This document shows positions 26,097 through 35,750 of a DNA stretch of 64,000 nucleotides, one piece after another (position 1 is the stretch's first letter; every line of letters starts with the position of its first letter). The DNA lies in NCBI RefSeq assembly GCF_017114995.1, contig NZ_JABXKL010000005.1, positions 186,001 to 250,000 of the forward strand, read 5' to 3'. Source of the DNA: Nostoc sp. NMS9. Lineage in GTDB: Bacteria > Cyanobacteriota > Cyanobacteriia > Cyanobacteriales > Nostocaceae. The position numbers and the translations under genes are program-made. A model generated the notes under the pieces. It worked only from the letters and a program-made list of their open reading frames with translations, was not told the origin of the DNA and ran no database searches.

Positions 26097-27275
26097 ATGA
26101 GCGATCGCCCTTGTATTTTCTCTTTTTTTGCTGGCTCAGGTTTCCTCGATTTAGGTTTTGAAACCAGCGGTTTTAATATTGTTTATGTTAATGAAATCTT
26201 CGTTCCATTCATCGCCGCCTATCGCCATTCACGAGAAGTTCTGAAAATGCGATCGCCTGAATATGGATATCATCATGGTGAAGCAGCAGATGTCACAAAA
26301 CTTATTGTCGGAAAAGAAGCACAACACCTTCAAGAATTAGTCAAAGACTGCCGCAAATCTCATAATATAATTGGTTTCATCGGTGGGCCTCCATGCCCTG
26401 ATTTTTCTATTGGTGGGAAAAATAGAGGAAGTTTAGGAGATAATGGTCAACTTTCCGCTTCATATATTGAATTAATTTGCCGCAATCTTCCAGATTTCTT
26501 TTTATTTGAGAATGTTAAGGGTTTATGGAAGACAACAAAACACCGTTTATTTTTTGAATCCCTCAAGCAACAATTACACGAAGCAGACTATATATTAACA
26601 GAGCGTTTAATTAATGCTATCGAATATGGCGTACCGCAGGATAGAGAAAGAATTATCCTAATTGGTGTCAACAATAATTTTCTTCAGGATATTGGGATCA
26701 AAATCGGTAGTGAAAAGTTACTACATGAGGGATCTTTTCCTTGGAAAAATCATATTTTATATCCTCAAGAAAATGTTTTTGCTTACCCCTGGCGGAAGTG
26801 TGAACCATTCCAAGAAAATTCTCTAATACTTTGTCCTGATGACATCCCTGAAGAATTAACAGTTGAATACTGGTTTAGAAAAAATAATGTACTTAAGCAC
26901 CCCAATGCTGAAAACTGTTTTCAACCAAGAGCAGGCATCACAAAATTTGCTGCTATTGATGAAGGAGATGATTCTAAAAAGTCTTTCAAGCGTCTGCATA
27001 GATGGCGTTACTCTCCGACAGCTTGCTATGGAAATAATGAAGTACATTTACATCCTTACAAAATCCGGCGGATTTCTGTAGCAGAAGCTTTAGCTATCCA
27101 ATCTTTGCCTGCAAATTTTATCCTTCCAGAAAGTATGTCACTTACTAATATGTTTAAAACTATTGGTAATGGTGTCCCATATTTGGCATCGCAGGCATTG
27201 GCTCAAACTATTATTAACTTCTTAGTAAAGAGTGTAAAAAACACTCTTGATATTCCTAGTATTACTACTACTTAG
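26097..27275 (+). CDS. Orphan DNA (cytosine-5) methyltransferase
   Basis: 392 residues with the motif order of m5C methyltransferases: motif I FSFFAGSGFLDLGFE (8-22), motif IV GGPPCPDFS with nucleophile C100, motif VI FENV (137-140), motif VIII QDRERI, and motif X GNGVPYLASQALAQ. The target-recognition region spans about 230-320. No endonuclease gene is next to it, so it is solitary and probably regulatory or structural rather than restriction-linked. In cyanobacteria solitary enzymes methylate HIP1-core CGATCG or GGCC; which applies here cannot be told. Confidence 0.9.
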   Translation: MSDRPCIFSFFAGSGFLDLGFETSGFNIVYVNEIFVPFIAAYRHSREVLKMRSPEYGYHHGEAADVTKLIVGKEAQHLQELVKDCRKSHNIIGFIGGPPCPDFSIGGKNRGSLGDNGQLSASYIELICRNLPDFFLFENVKGLWKTTKHRLFFESLKQQLHEADYILTERLINAIEYGVPQDRERIILIGVNNNFLQDIGIKIGSEKLLHEGSFPWKNHILYPQENVFAYPWRKCEPFQENSLILCPDDIPEELTVEYWFRKNNVLKHPNAENCFQPRAGITKFAAIDEGDDSKKSFKRLHRWRYSPTACYGNNEVHLHPYKIRRISVAEALAIQSLPANFILPESMSLTNMFKTIGNGVPYLASQALAQTIINFLVKSVKNTLDIPSITTT

Positions 27276-27445
27276 CGTCAACTTAAATACTTGCACTAAT
27301 TCCGGGATATCTGTAAAGCCAATATTAAAGACAATTCAGCAGCTTGTTTTCAGGATAAACTCGTAATAAATGTGGTTTAATATATATATAAGAAATGTTT
27401 TAATTTTTTATAAAGTTTAATAATCAATCACTGGCAGAAGACACG

Positions 27446-28126
27446 ATGGCAGCAGACTATCCAGACATTGATATTGCGCCATTTATCGATCACTCCCTGT
27501 TAATGCCAACGGCTACTCCAGAGCAGGTTGAGCAATGGTGTGAAGAAGCATATAGATTCAACTTTGCAGCGGTTTGTCTGTTCCCCGCTAATGTTAAGCA
27601 AGCAGTAGAACTCCTCCACGGTAAAAACCCCAAAGTCTGTACGGTGATTGGTTTTCCTTCTGGTGCAACGACTTCAGCCGTGAAACTGTATGAAGCTCAA
27701 GAAGCGGCGGATAGTGGGGCCACTGAGTTGGATGTAGTCATGAACTTGGGCTGGTTGAAAGCTGGCAAAACTGAAGAAGTCCACCGAGAGATTGCCGAAA
27801 TTTGTGAAGAGACTGGGCAAACAGTTAAGGTAATTTTGGAAACTAACCTGTTGACAGATGCGGAGAAAAAAATAGCTGCTGAAATAGCTATGGAGGCGGG
27901 AGCAGCATTCTTAAAAACTAGTACAGGTTGGAATGGTGGTGCAACTGTGGCAGATGTGCGACTTTTGCAAGAATTGGCAAAAGAAAGGGTAGGAATTAAA
28001 GCTTCAGGTGGTATTCACACTATCAATCAAGCCCTAGACTTAATCGTAGCGGGTGCTACTAGATTAGGCACATCTCGCGGTATGGATTTGATCCGTCAGC
28101 GCGATAACCTGGGAAAGGGTGAATAG
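27446..28126 (+). CDS. deoC: Deoxyribose-phosphate aldolase
   Basis: Cleaves 2-deoxyribose-5-phosphate to glyceraldehyde-3-phosphate and acetaldehyde in deoxynucleoside breakdown. 226 residues; the TIM barrel shows LDVVMNLG (D96), the Schiff-base lysine K157 in FLKTSTGW, and the second lysine in [20 protein letters not shown] near the N-terminus is also typical. It is separated from recO by a repeat block; deoC-recO order is common in cyanobacteria, so they may share a transcript. Confidence 0.95.
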   Translation: MAADYPDIDIAPFIDHSLLMPTATPEQVEQWCEEAYRFNFAAVCLFPANVKQAVELLHGKNPKVCTVIGFPSGATTSAVKLYEAQEAADSGATELDVVMNLGWLKAGKTEEVHREIAEICEETGQTVKVILETNLLTDAEKKIAAEIAMEAGAAFLKTSTGWNGGATVADVRLLQELAKERVGIKASGGIHTINQALDLIVAGATRLGTSRGMDLIRQRDNLGKGE

Positions 28127-28216
28127 TCATTTGTCTTTTGTCCTATGTCATTTGTCATTTGTCTTAAGCTAATCACCCTTGACCAATGACTAATGACTAA
28201 ATAACTACATAATGAC
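28127..28216. repeat. TTTGTCAT / ATGACTAA palindromic heptamer block
   Basis: CATTTGTCTTTTGTCCTATG-type units followed by CCAATGACTAATGACTAAAT units lie between deoC and recO. The block belongs to the same family as those in the ribosomal cluster. The last copies supply or abut the recO start codon (ATG 28219). Confidence 0.7.
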
Positions 28217-28218
28217 TA

Positions 28219-29223
28219 ATGAGTAGAACCTACAAAGCAACTGGTATTAATCTTAAAACCCAGGCGCTAGGAGAATCGGATAAAATAGTGACGATTTTGA
28301 CACGAGAATTCGGTCTAATTCGAGCCGTGGCTCCAGGGTCACGTAAGCACAACTCCAGCCTGGGCGGTAGGAGTGGAATGTTCGTTGTGAATGAACTATT
28401 GATTGCTAAAGGGCGATCACTTGATAAAATTACTCAAGCACAGACATTAAAAACTTATCCTGGTTTAGCTAAAGATTTGGGAAAACTGGCAGCCAGTCAA
28501 TATTTAGCAGAAATAGTTCTGTGTGAAGCTTTGAGCGAACAACCCCAAGAAGAACTTTATGATTTGTTCAATGAACATCTCCATCGCTTAGAGGCGGTGT
28601 CTAGTGCAAATCCATCTGGTGTTTTGGCTCATCTGGCTCATGGTGTATTTCACCTATTAGCCTTAGCAGGACTGACGCCGCAAGTCCAAATCTGTTGCTT
28701 ATCTCAGCACCCCCTCAAGCCAGACTTTACAGACCCCAACTGGCAGGTAGGATTTAGTATCCCTGCGGGTGGAACGGTTTCCTTAGAAGCTAGGGAACGT
28801 TTACGAACAGAGGGGCAGAGGAGCAGGGGAGCAGGGGAGCAGGGGGAGATTAATAACCAATTCCCTGTGCCCCATCATGCCCGATTCCCAATGACGCCAG
28901 TTGCTTCAACGGATAGCGCAGCGTTAGCGAGTACTCGAGCGTCGGGAACCTCCGCAACGCACTGGCTCCCCAATGCCCAAACAGTTGTTGTGCATCGGCA
29001 AGAAATACCTGTGATTTCTTGCCGTCTGGGTGCTATGGAACTAGCTTTGCTTCAACATCTGTCACAACCAGAGATAATGCAAATTGATGGTGCTAGAGAT
29101 CATGACTGGTTATCTGTTGAGCAGATTTTGCGCCAGTATGCTCAGTATCAATTAGGTCGCCCTATCCGCTCTGCTACCTTGATCGACTCTTATTTTGCTG
29201 CCAACCATGATGCAACCGTCTGA
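28219..29223 (+). CDS. recO: DNA repair protein RecO with an in-frame repeat insertion
   Basis: RecO loads RecA on SSB-coated DNA with RecR. The N-terminal OB fold ([40 protein letters not shown]) and the helical domain ([25 protein letters not shown]) are intact, as is the C-terminal [17 protein letters not shown]. Between about residues 197 and 250 lies a Gly/Arg/Ser-rich low-complexity stretch whose DNA (28807-28972) is made of intergenic-type repeats. With it the protein reaches 334 residues, longer than the usual roughly 240-290. The insert sits where a zinc-binding loop occurs in relatives, so the fold may tolerate it. Confidence 0.88.
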   Translation: MSRTYKATGINLKTQALGESDKIVTILTREFGLIRAVAPGSRKHNSSLGGRSGMFVVNELLIAKGRSLDKITQAQTLKTYPGLAKDLGKLAASQYLAEIVLCEALSEQPQEELYDLFNEHLHRLEAVSSANPSGVLAHLAHGVFHLLALAGLTPQVQICCLSQHPLKPDFTDPNWQVGFSIPAGGTVSLEARERLRTEGQRSRGAGEQGEINNQFPVPHHARFPMTPVASTDSAALASTRASGTSATHWLPNAQTVVVHRQEIPVISCRLGAMELALLQHLSQPEIMQIDGARDHDWLSVEQILRQYAQYQLGRPIRSATLIDSYFAANHDATV

Positions 29224-30862
29224 TTTGGATAAAAAAATCCTACCTTTGTCACCAAGCCTCGCCAAAAAACAGAATAGGGTATCAGATCCTACAGTCAGGA
29301 ATCACTTGAATGCTGTTCCCAAGTGTACACCTAGTCAAATAAAGGGCCAAGAAATGTCCCCAAAAGACGTTTCTAAAAACGATCAAAATTGGACAGCGGA
29401 GATCCCAAAAACTGATCTTCCAAGCCAATCAGAAATACAATCTGAGGACAAATTAACCACTGCTGAGGTAGATAGCAATGGCGTTCGCAATGGGCAGAAT
29501 TTGCCGATAGCTACTATTCCAGAAAAAGAATTACCGAAATTAGATGCCTCTGCTTCAGGTGGAGAAGCTATTGCAGGGAATGTAAAACAGCTAGGATTTT
29601 TACCTGTATTGAAAAATCCTAATTTCTTGGCTCTTTGGGGCGGTCAAGTTTTCTCCCAACTAGCAGATAAAGTTTATTTGGTGCTGATGATTGCCTTGAT
29701 TAATACTCAGTTTCAAGGAAGCAATCAGAGTATTAGTGGTTGGGTATCAGTCTTGATGATGGCTTTTACTATTCCAGCCGTATTGTTTGGTTCCGTTGCT
29801 GGTGTGTTTGTCGATCGCTGGTCGAAAAAGGCTGTGCTGGTAGCAACGAATATTTGGCGCGGCATTCTGGTTTTGTCAATTCCCTTCATGCTGTGGTTGA
29901 CTCATGATTGGAAACCTATAGGATTGCTGCCAGTGGGTTTTGTAATTATCTTAGGTGTGACTTTTTTAGTTTCGACTTTAACGCAGTTTTTTGCCCCGGC
30001 AGAACAGGCGGTAATTCCTTTAATCGTAGAAGAACAGCATTTACTCTCGGCTAATTCGCTTTACACAACAACGATGATGGCATCGGTAATTATTGGGTTT
30101 GCTGTCGGGGAACCCTTGTTAGCGATCGCAGATGGACTTTGGCTGCAAATTGGTGGTAGTGGTAGTTTGGGCAAAGAACTTTTAGTAGGTGGTAGTTATG
30201 CGATCGCTGGAATAATTTTGTTCCTTCTGGCAACTAAGGAAAAACACCACCACCCCGATACAGAATTCCCTCACGTATTCTCTGACTTGCGGGACGGTTT
30301 TGCTTATCTCAAAGCAAATCAGCGCGTCCGCAATGCTTTGCTTCAACTGATTATCTTGTTTTCTGTTTTTGCAGCATTAACTGTTCTAGCTGTTCGGATG
30401 GCGGAAATAATTCCCAACATGAAAGCTTCCCAGTTTGGCTTTTTACTAGCAGCTGGCGGTGTTGGCATCGCGGCTGGAGCAACAATTCTCGGTCAATTTG
30501 GTCAACGCTTCTCCTATACTCAGCTAAGTCTGTGCGGTTGTATGGGTATGGCTGCATCCCTGATTGGTCTGTCAGTATTTACAACTCAACTGTGGCTCGT
30601 CTTGTTACTAGTGACGCTCTTAGGTATCTTTGGGGCACTAGTGGGAATTCCTATGCAAACTGCAATCCAAACAGAAACACCTCCAGAAATGCGTGGTAAA
30701 GTTTTTGGCTTGCAGAACAATGTAATTAATATTGCCCTCTCCTTACCTTTAGCATTAGCTGGTGTCGCAGAAACCTTTCTGGGATTACAGGTAGTTTTTT
30801 TGGGATTAGCTGCGATCGTCTTTTCAGGAGGTATATTAACCTGGTATAACTCCCACAAGTAG
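29207..30862 (+). CDS. MFS transporter with long N-terminal extension
   Basis: About 551 residues from ATG 29207 (29210 is equally possible), overlapping the end of recO by 17 bases. The first 130 residues are polar and variable, without a known domain, then 11-12 membrane segments of the MFS_3 (EntS-like) subfamily: [62 protein letters not shown]. Such proteins export small molecules or siderophores; the substrate is unknown. The overlap suggests an operon with recO. Confidence 0.85.
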   Translation: MMQPSDLDKKILPLSPSLAKKQNRVSDPTVRNHLNAVPKCTPSQIKGQEMSPKDVSKNDQNWTAEIPKTDLPSQSEIQSEDKLTTAEVDSNGVRNGQNLPIATIPEKELPKLDASASGGEAIAGNVKQLGFLPVLKNPNFLALWGGQVFSQLADKVYLVLMIALINTQFQGSNQSISGWVSVLMMAFTIPAVLFGSVAGVFVDRWSKKAVLVATNIWRGILVLSIPFMLWLTHDWKPIGLLPVGFVIILGVTFLVSTLTQFFAPAEQAVIPLIVEEQHLLSANSLYTTTMMASVIIGFAVGEPLLAIADGLWLQIGGSGSLGKELLVGGSYAIAGIILFLLATKEKHHHPDTEFPHVFSDLRDGFAYLKANQRVRNALLQLIILFSVFAALTVLAVRMAEIIPNMKASQFGFLLAAGGVGIAAGATILGQFGQRFSYTQLSLCGCMGMAASLIGLSVFTTQLWLVLLLVTLLGIFGALVGIPMQTAIQTETPPEMRGKVFGLQNNVINIALSLPLALAGVAETFLGLQVVFLGLAAIVFSGGILTWYNSHK

Positions 30863-31220
30863 TTATCAGCTAACAGGAGTTATTATTCATTACCTTGACG
30901 TAATTAATAATTTACTTAAAGCTTTTGTGTTCGTGGTAAACTGTTGCCAGTGAAAATTTATCACATACTTGCCGGATATGAATCTGACATTAGTCAGAAT
31001 AAGTTGTTTAAATATCAGAAATTAACAACTTATAACTAAAATAAATAAAGCCATAAATCCACTGGTTTAATTAGCTCACAATAAGCTTTTTAAACTAGTA
31101 GAAAGTTGTGGAAATTTTTAATAAATAAAAAAACTAGCAAGTATAGCAAGATAAAAGAAAAATCACAAAGGACACACAAGTAATAAGATTAAACCTGCTT
31201 TTCTTACAGCTAAATAAAGA
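30863..31220. other. Intergenic region, no gene seen
   Basis: 358 bp, strongly AT-rich, between MFS and glycosyltransferase genes on the plus strand. No ORF, tRNA or clear terminator was found. It presumably carries the promoter of the 31221 gene. Confidence 0.4.
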
Positions 31221-32369
31221 ATGCGTATAGCCTGGATTGGAAAAAAATCACCTTTTTGCGGCAATGTCACCTACAGTCGAGAAATTACAAATGCTTTGCT
31301 AGATAGGGGACATCAAGTTAGCTTTCTTCACTTCGCCCAGGAAGAGTCTGAACCTGATAATTGGCCAAATCTTCGAGAGGTTTCCCTACCTTTCATTTAC
31401 AAGTCCCAGGTTTACACAATTCCCACTTTTAAAGCCACCAAAGTTTTAACCGATTCGCTGCGGGAAATCAAACCAGATGTAGTCCATGCTTCCTTGACGT
31501 TATCTCCCCTGGACTTTTTTCTACCGGAAATCTGTGAAGAACTGAGGTTGCCCCTAGTTGCCACTTTTCACACGCCGTTTGCTGGCAAGGGGGCAAAGCT
31601 GGTATCGGGAACACAACTTTTGGCTTATCAGCTCTACGCGCCTTTTTTAGTTAACTACGATCGCGTGATTGTATTTTCTCAAATTCAGCGAGAATTATTG
31701 GCAGGGATGGGCGTAAGGGAAGAAAATATTGCCGTAATTCCCAACGGTGTTGATACCACCAGGTATTCTCCAGGACTTTCTAAAATCAAAGCAGAATTTA
31801 AAGCCGAACGCTTGTTTGTCTATCAGGGTCGCATAGCGCCAGAAAAAAATGTTGAAGCTCTCCTCCGGGCTTGGAAGCAGTCGCCAATGGCGCCTAGTAG
31901 TAAGTTGCTAATTGTTGGCGACGGCCCTTTGAAGTCTTCCTTAGAGCCATTTTATGGTTCAGAATACGGCATTATCTGGTTGGGATTTGTCGCTGATGAA
32001 GACCGACGCATCGAAATTTTGCGGGGCGCAGATGTATTTGTTTTGCCTTCATTGGTAGAGGGTTTGTCTTTATCTCTGTTAGAAGGAATGTCGTGTGGGT
32101 TGGCTTGTTTAGCAACAGATGTGGGTGCAGATGGAGAAGTATTGGAAAAGGGTGCAGGTGTAGTTATTAGTACCAAAACAGCGCGATCGCAATTGAGAAC
32201 GCTCTTGCCAGTGTTGCAAGACCATCCAGAATTAACAACCCTACTGGGGCAAAAAGCTAGACAGCGTGTATTAGACCGCTATACCCTTAGTAAAAATATT
32301 AGTCTGCTGGAAGAACTTTATAAAGGAGTTTTAGCACAGCGACCTCTACCACTAAGTCGTAGAGCGTAA
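31221..32369 (+). CDS. Family 4 glycosyltransferase
   Basis: 382 residues of the GT-B fold. N-terminus MRIAWIGKKSPFCGNVTYSREITNALLDRGHQV; C-terminal nucleotide-sugar site with VYQGRIAPEKNVEALLRAW, GDGPLKSSLE and VLPSLVEGLSLSLLEGMSCG (the E-x7-E motif is EGLSLSLLE). It strongly resembles a well-conserved cyanobacterial group; a possible member is the galactolipid synthase DgdA, but I cannot confirm that from memory, so the symbol is withheld. No membrane segment. It stands alone. Confidence 0.85.
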   Translation: MRIAWIGKKSPFCGNVTYSREITNALLDRGHQVSFLHFAQEESEPDNWPNLREVSLPFIYKSQVYTIPTFKATKVLTDSLREIKPDVVHASLTLSPLDFFLPEICEELRLPLVATFHTPFAGKGAKLVSGTQLLAYQLYAPFLVNYDRVIVFSQIQRELLAGMGVREENIAVIPNGVDTTRYSPGLSKIKAEFKAERLFVYQGRIAPEKNVEALLRAWKQSPMAPSSKLLIVGDGPLKSSLEPFYGSEYGIIWLGFVADEDRRIEILRGADVFVLPSLVEGLSLSLLEGMSCGLACLATDVGADGEVLEKGAGVVISTKTARSQLRTLLPVLQDHPELTTLLGQKARQRVLDRYTLSKNISLLEELYKGVLAQRPLPLSRRA

Positions 32370-32508
32370 GGAAAGGGAATAAAGTGCGATGCCTGCGCTT
32401 ACGCATTTTTACGCTCATCACTGTTCTCCAGATGCATCAGGTGCAGTTTAGCTTTCCTTCATCAGTCTTATATTATGTTTTAACTTTGCTCTAATAATCA
32501 GCACAGAA

Positions 32509-32649
32509 CAGTGGCAAAATCCCGATACTTGGCGAGTAGAACTTTGGGAACTTGAAAACATTCTTAATGCTCAGGCAACAGGCGGTGATAATTTAAACTT
32601 GTTATCTAAGCTCCACCTCAAGAAAGAGCGGCAGGGCCGCAATGAATAG
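32509..32649 (+). pseudogene. Possible gene remnant, unknown
   Basis: The frame from CAG 32509 to TAG 32647-32649 reads QWQNPDTWRVELWELENILN and then a polar helix ending in KKERQGRN. The composition looks coding, but there is no start codon nearby and no known family. It lies in a 384-bp gap that otherwise holds only short hairpins (TACAGCCTCTGGCTGTAA at 32653-32670). Confidence 0.3.
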
Positions 32650-32753
32650 TATTTACAGCCTCTGGCTGTAAACGAGGTTTTAAAGGGATTTGGGCTTAAT
32701 TTGACATCCATGAGCAATGTTCCCTGCCCTGTATTACATCCAAACGAGAACTG

Positions 32754-33542
32754 CTATAAAGACCATCCTAAAGTCGTTGGCTGTTCATAAACCCGCTTTA
32801 AAGTATTTACATCTCTGGGAGAAATAGGCGACGGGTTACGAACTTGAGAAAAATAGAGCGCATCAGTTTGTAGCGGACTATGACCCCAAATTCCTAGCGC
32901 ATGACCGAATTCGTGGCGGGCTGCTGCAATTAGATACTCACCTGTTTGACTGGGGCTTAATAAGATGGTGAAGCGGTGGGATAAAACTTTGTTGCTGGTG
33001 TATAACTCGTAAGTAGTTTGTGCCGATCGCGCACGGGGTATATTACTACCAGGGAAAATTTGTAGAGGTGGCGCTTTTTGCACAATTGTAATATCAGCAA
33101 TTTCGGACTGTTCGACTACTTTTAAAGGTAAATAAGTACTCCACTCCTGTACACCCTGCAAGACACCATTAACCCATGCTTGAGCTTGTTTTTCGCTGAT
33201 GGCTTTTGGTGTTTCTACGTAAACTCGAATGGGAAATTGTGACCAGACTAAATAACCAACTTGGGTTGTTGTGACTTGGGAAAAGTAGTCACCACTGTGA
33301 GTATTATCTTGCCACTGTGCAAGTGTGGGCGGTAAGGGATGGGGTTTTGGGGAAGTGGGGAGAGAAATTATTAAATCTGAATGTACATATTCTGGTATTA
33401 TTGTAAACCCGTTACTCGACTGGATATTAGTAAAAATGATTAACAGCCCTGTGCCAATAAACAAGGCAAGAGCTGTAATTAACCGTCGTGAAACTAAATT
33501 TATTAGGGTGTTAACTATCGGGTGTTGGGTTATTCTCCCCAT
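32754..33542 (-). CDS. Membrane-anchored metzincin-type zinc metalloprotease
   Basis: 262 residues. One hydrophobic segment near the N-terminus (LITALALFIGTGLLIIFTNI, about 21-40) acts as signal anchor. The domain after residue 95 carries the metzincin zinc site RHEFGHALGIWGH (HExxHxxGxxH) with S/P after it, close to matrixin-like peptidases. The activity should lie in the periplasm or thylakoid lumen. The substrate is unknown. The gene is followed (upstream on the transcript) by secG, 10 bp away, so the two are probably cotranscribed: secG first, then this gene. Confidence 0.85.
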   Translation of the reverse strand: MGRITQHPIVNTLINLVSRRLITALALFIGTGLLIIFTNIQSSNGFTIIPEYVHSDLIISLPTSPKPHPLPPTLAQWQDNTHSGDYFSQVTTTQVGYLVWSQFPIRVYVETPKAISEKQAQAWVNGVLQGVQEWSTYLPLKVVEQSEIADITIVQKAPPLQIFPGSNIPRARSAQTTYELYTSNKVLSHRFTILLSPSQTGEYLIAAARHEFGHALGIWGHSPLQTDALYFSQVRNPSPISPRDVNTLKRVYEQPTTLGWSL

Positions 33543-33552
33543 TTACCTATCC

Positions 33553-33786
33553 TTATTTAGGCAGCCAGCCAGCACTTAAAACTACTGTTAAACCTAGAAA
33601 AACTACTGTCAATGCCCAAGTAATTCGGTTTAAGGTGTTTTCTGCACTTTTGGTACTACTAAATAGCTGGGCTTGTCCGCCAATGGCGCCAACACCATCA
33701 CCTTTAGGGCTATGCAGCAAAACTAAGATAATCAAACCAGTGGCGGAAAATGCCCAAATGCCTTGCACGATATTAGTAACTGTCAT
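33553..33786 (-). CDS. secG: Preprotein translocase subunit SecG
   Basis: 77 residues with two membrane segments (IVQGIWAFSATGLIILVLLHS and NRITWALTVVFLGLTVVLSAG) joined by the conserved cytosolic loop PKGDGVGAIGGQAQLFSS. It stimulates SecYE translocation; secY itself is at 51262 in this window. It precedes the metzincin gene with a 10-bp spacer. Confidence 0.92.
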   Translation of the reverse strand: MTVTNIVQGIWAFSATGLIILVLLHSPKGDGVGAIGGQAQLFSSTKSAENTLNRITWALTVVFLGLTVVLSAGWLPK

Positions 33787-33825
33787 GGTAGGAATCTCAT
33801 TTATAACGAGTTTTAAAAAACAGAA

Positions 33826-33925
33826 GTCAGGAGTTAGGAGTTAGGAGTTAGGAAAGTCTTAATTGATCACTCTTCACTATTAATTCTTAATTATTAACTC
33901 CTTATTTTTAACTCTTCACTCCTAA
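33826..33925. repeat. Palindromic TTAGGAG/CTCCTAA heptamer repeat
   Basis: GTCAGGAGTTAGGAGTTAGG units and ATTAACTCCTTATTTTTAAC units give an imperfect stem between gpmI and secG. Same family as 4391-4468. Confidence 0.65.
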
Positions 33926-33930
33926 CTCTT

Positions 33931-35529
33931 TTACAGTCCTACTTGCACAGGGGTGCGAGTACGTTGTAGCTCGTATTCTGCTGTTTTCAGCAGCGATCGC
34001 CCGGTCATTTCTGGTGGCTGAGGCAGCTGTAAAATCTCTAGAATAGTGGGGGCGATATCGGATAGCTTGCCATCGCTTCGCAGTTCGACATTTGTACCAT
34101 ATCCAGGGATTTTGACTTTCTCTCCTTCCACCAAGATGAAGGGGACTGGGTTAGTGGTATGAGCCGTCCAGGGATTACCCCCATTATCTAGCATATACTC
34201 AGCGTTGCCGTGATCGGCAGTAATAATTGTTGTACCGCCGGCTTTGATAACGCTTTCTAACAAGCGTCCCAAACAGCGATCAACTGTTTCAATTGCTGTA
34301 ATGGTAGCGTCGATTTGACCAGTATGCCCTACCATGTCTGGGTTGGCATAGTTAATTACAACTAGAGAATATGTACCCTTTTGAATCGCAGCGATCGCTA
34401 CATCTGTAACTGCTGCTGCTGACATCGCTGGGGCATGATCGTAAGTCGCTACCATCGGGCTGCTTACCAGTTCTCGATCTTCTCCGACAAAAGGTTCCTC
34501 CAGACCCCCATTAAAGAAATAGGTGACGTGGGCGTATTTTTCTGTTTCAGCGGTGCGGAACTGCTTCAGACTGTGATTGGCTATGACTTCTCCCAGAATG
34601 TTACTGAGGTTCTGCGGCTCAAAGGCTACAGCCACGGGTAAGTCTGAATCGTACTGCGTAAAGGTGACAAAAGATAGTGGTGTGATTTGCCGTCTTTCAA
34701 AACCTTTAAATGTGGGACTGACCAAAGCTTGAGTCAGTTGTCTAGAGCGATCGGGGCGGAAGTTGAAAAATATCACCCCATCTCCTGGTTCTATTGCGCC
34801 GGGAGCAATTCGGATTGGGTTGACAAATTCATCTTTTATCCCTTGGTCGTAAGATGCTTGCAAGACTTCCACAGCCTTGAGGCCATTACCAACACTATCT
34901 TGTATCATCATGTCATAGGCGCGTTTGACCCGATCCCAGCGGTGATCGCGATCCATCGCGTAGTAGCGACCGCTGAGGGTGACTATGCGCCCAATTCCTG
35001 CGCGGTCTATATAATCTTGCAGCAGTGTGATCGCTCTTACACCGTCAGTTGGGGCGGTGTCACGACCATCGGTGATAGCGTGAATACAAACTTCTGGAAT
35101 TCGCTGGTTTTTGGCTAAGTCAAGTAGTCCGAATAGATGGGTGATATGCGAATGTACCCCTCCCTCAGAACAAAGCCCGACTAGATGCAGCTTGCTATTC
35201 CGAGAACGAACTTCCTGGCAAATTTTGACAAGTGCTGGGTTTAAGGCAATAGAACCGTCTTCGACCGCATCGGAGATGCGTACCAGTTCTTGCGGTACCA
35301 CTCGCCCTGCACCAATGTTCAAATGACCAACTTCCGAGTTGCCCATTTGACCCTCTGGCAACCCTACGGCTTTTCCTGAAGTGTGGATGAGGGTGTGCGG
35401 GTAAGCTGCCCATAAACTGTCCACTATGGGAGTTTTAGCAGCAACAATAGCGTTTCCTCGCCTTTCCTCGCAGTAGCCCCATCCGTCTAAAATGACTAGC
35501 ACCACAGGAGCAACAGGTGCTTTGGTCAT
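33931..35529 (-). CDS. gpmI: 2,3-Bisphosphoglycerate-independent phosphoglycerate mutase
   Basis: Interconverts 3- and 2-phosphoglycerate using two manganese ions. 532 residues, normal for the family. Motifs: VVLVILDGWGYCEERRGNAI with a metal Asp, GQMGNSEVGHLNIGAG with the phosphorylated Ser, THLFGLLD, HAITDGRDTAP, RYYAMDRDHRWDR, NYANPDMVGHTG and TADHGNAEYM. All metal and phosphate residues are present. Monocistronic, judging by the gaps on both sides. Confidence 0.96.
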   Translation of the reverse strand: MTKAPVAPVVLVILDGWGYCEERRGNAIVAAKTPIVDSLWAAYPHTLIHTSGKAVGLPEGQMGNSEVGHLNIGAGRVVPQELVRISDAVEDGSIALNPALVKICQEVRSRNSKLHLVGLCSEGGVHSHITHLFGLLDLAKNQRIPEVCIHAITDGRDTAPTDGVRAITLLQDYIDRAGIGRIVTLSGRYYAMDRDHRWDRVKRAYDMMIQDSVGNGLKAVEVLQASYDQGIKDEFVNPIRIAPGAIEPGDGVIFFNFRPDRSRQLTQALVSPTFKGFERRQITPLSFVTFTQYDSDLPVAVAFEPQNLSNILGEVIANHSLKQFRTAETEKYAHVTYFFNGGLEEPFVGEDRELVSSPMVATYDHAPAMSAAAVTDVAIAAIQKGTYSLVVINYANPDMVGHTGQIDATITAIETVDRCLGRLLESVIKAGGTTIITADHGNAEYMLDNGGNPWTAHTTNPVPFILVEGEKVKIPGYGTNVELRSDGKLSDIAPTILEILQLPQPPEMTGRSLLKTAEYELQRTRTPVQVGL

Positions 35530-35750
35530 AGTAAAATTGCCCTTTACTTTTTGTAATACTCGAATGATACCACTGCTAATCCACGCCGCAAGTGAATTTT
35601 TGCTTATTAACTTCTTTTATGAAGGACTTGCAGTCTTTTGAAATATGTTTTAAATTTTAGTAATTTTCCTGTGATGTTTTTAAACGCTAATAACGAGTGA
35701 TTACTTAGTAGTAGCATTTGAGCACTACTACTAAGGTGTTATCCACTCCT

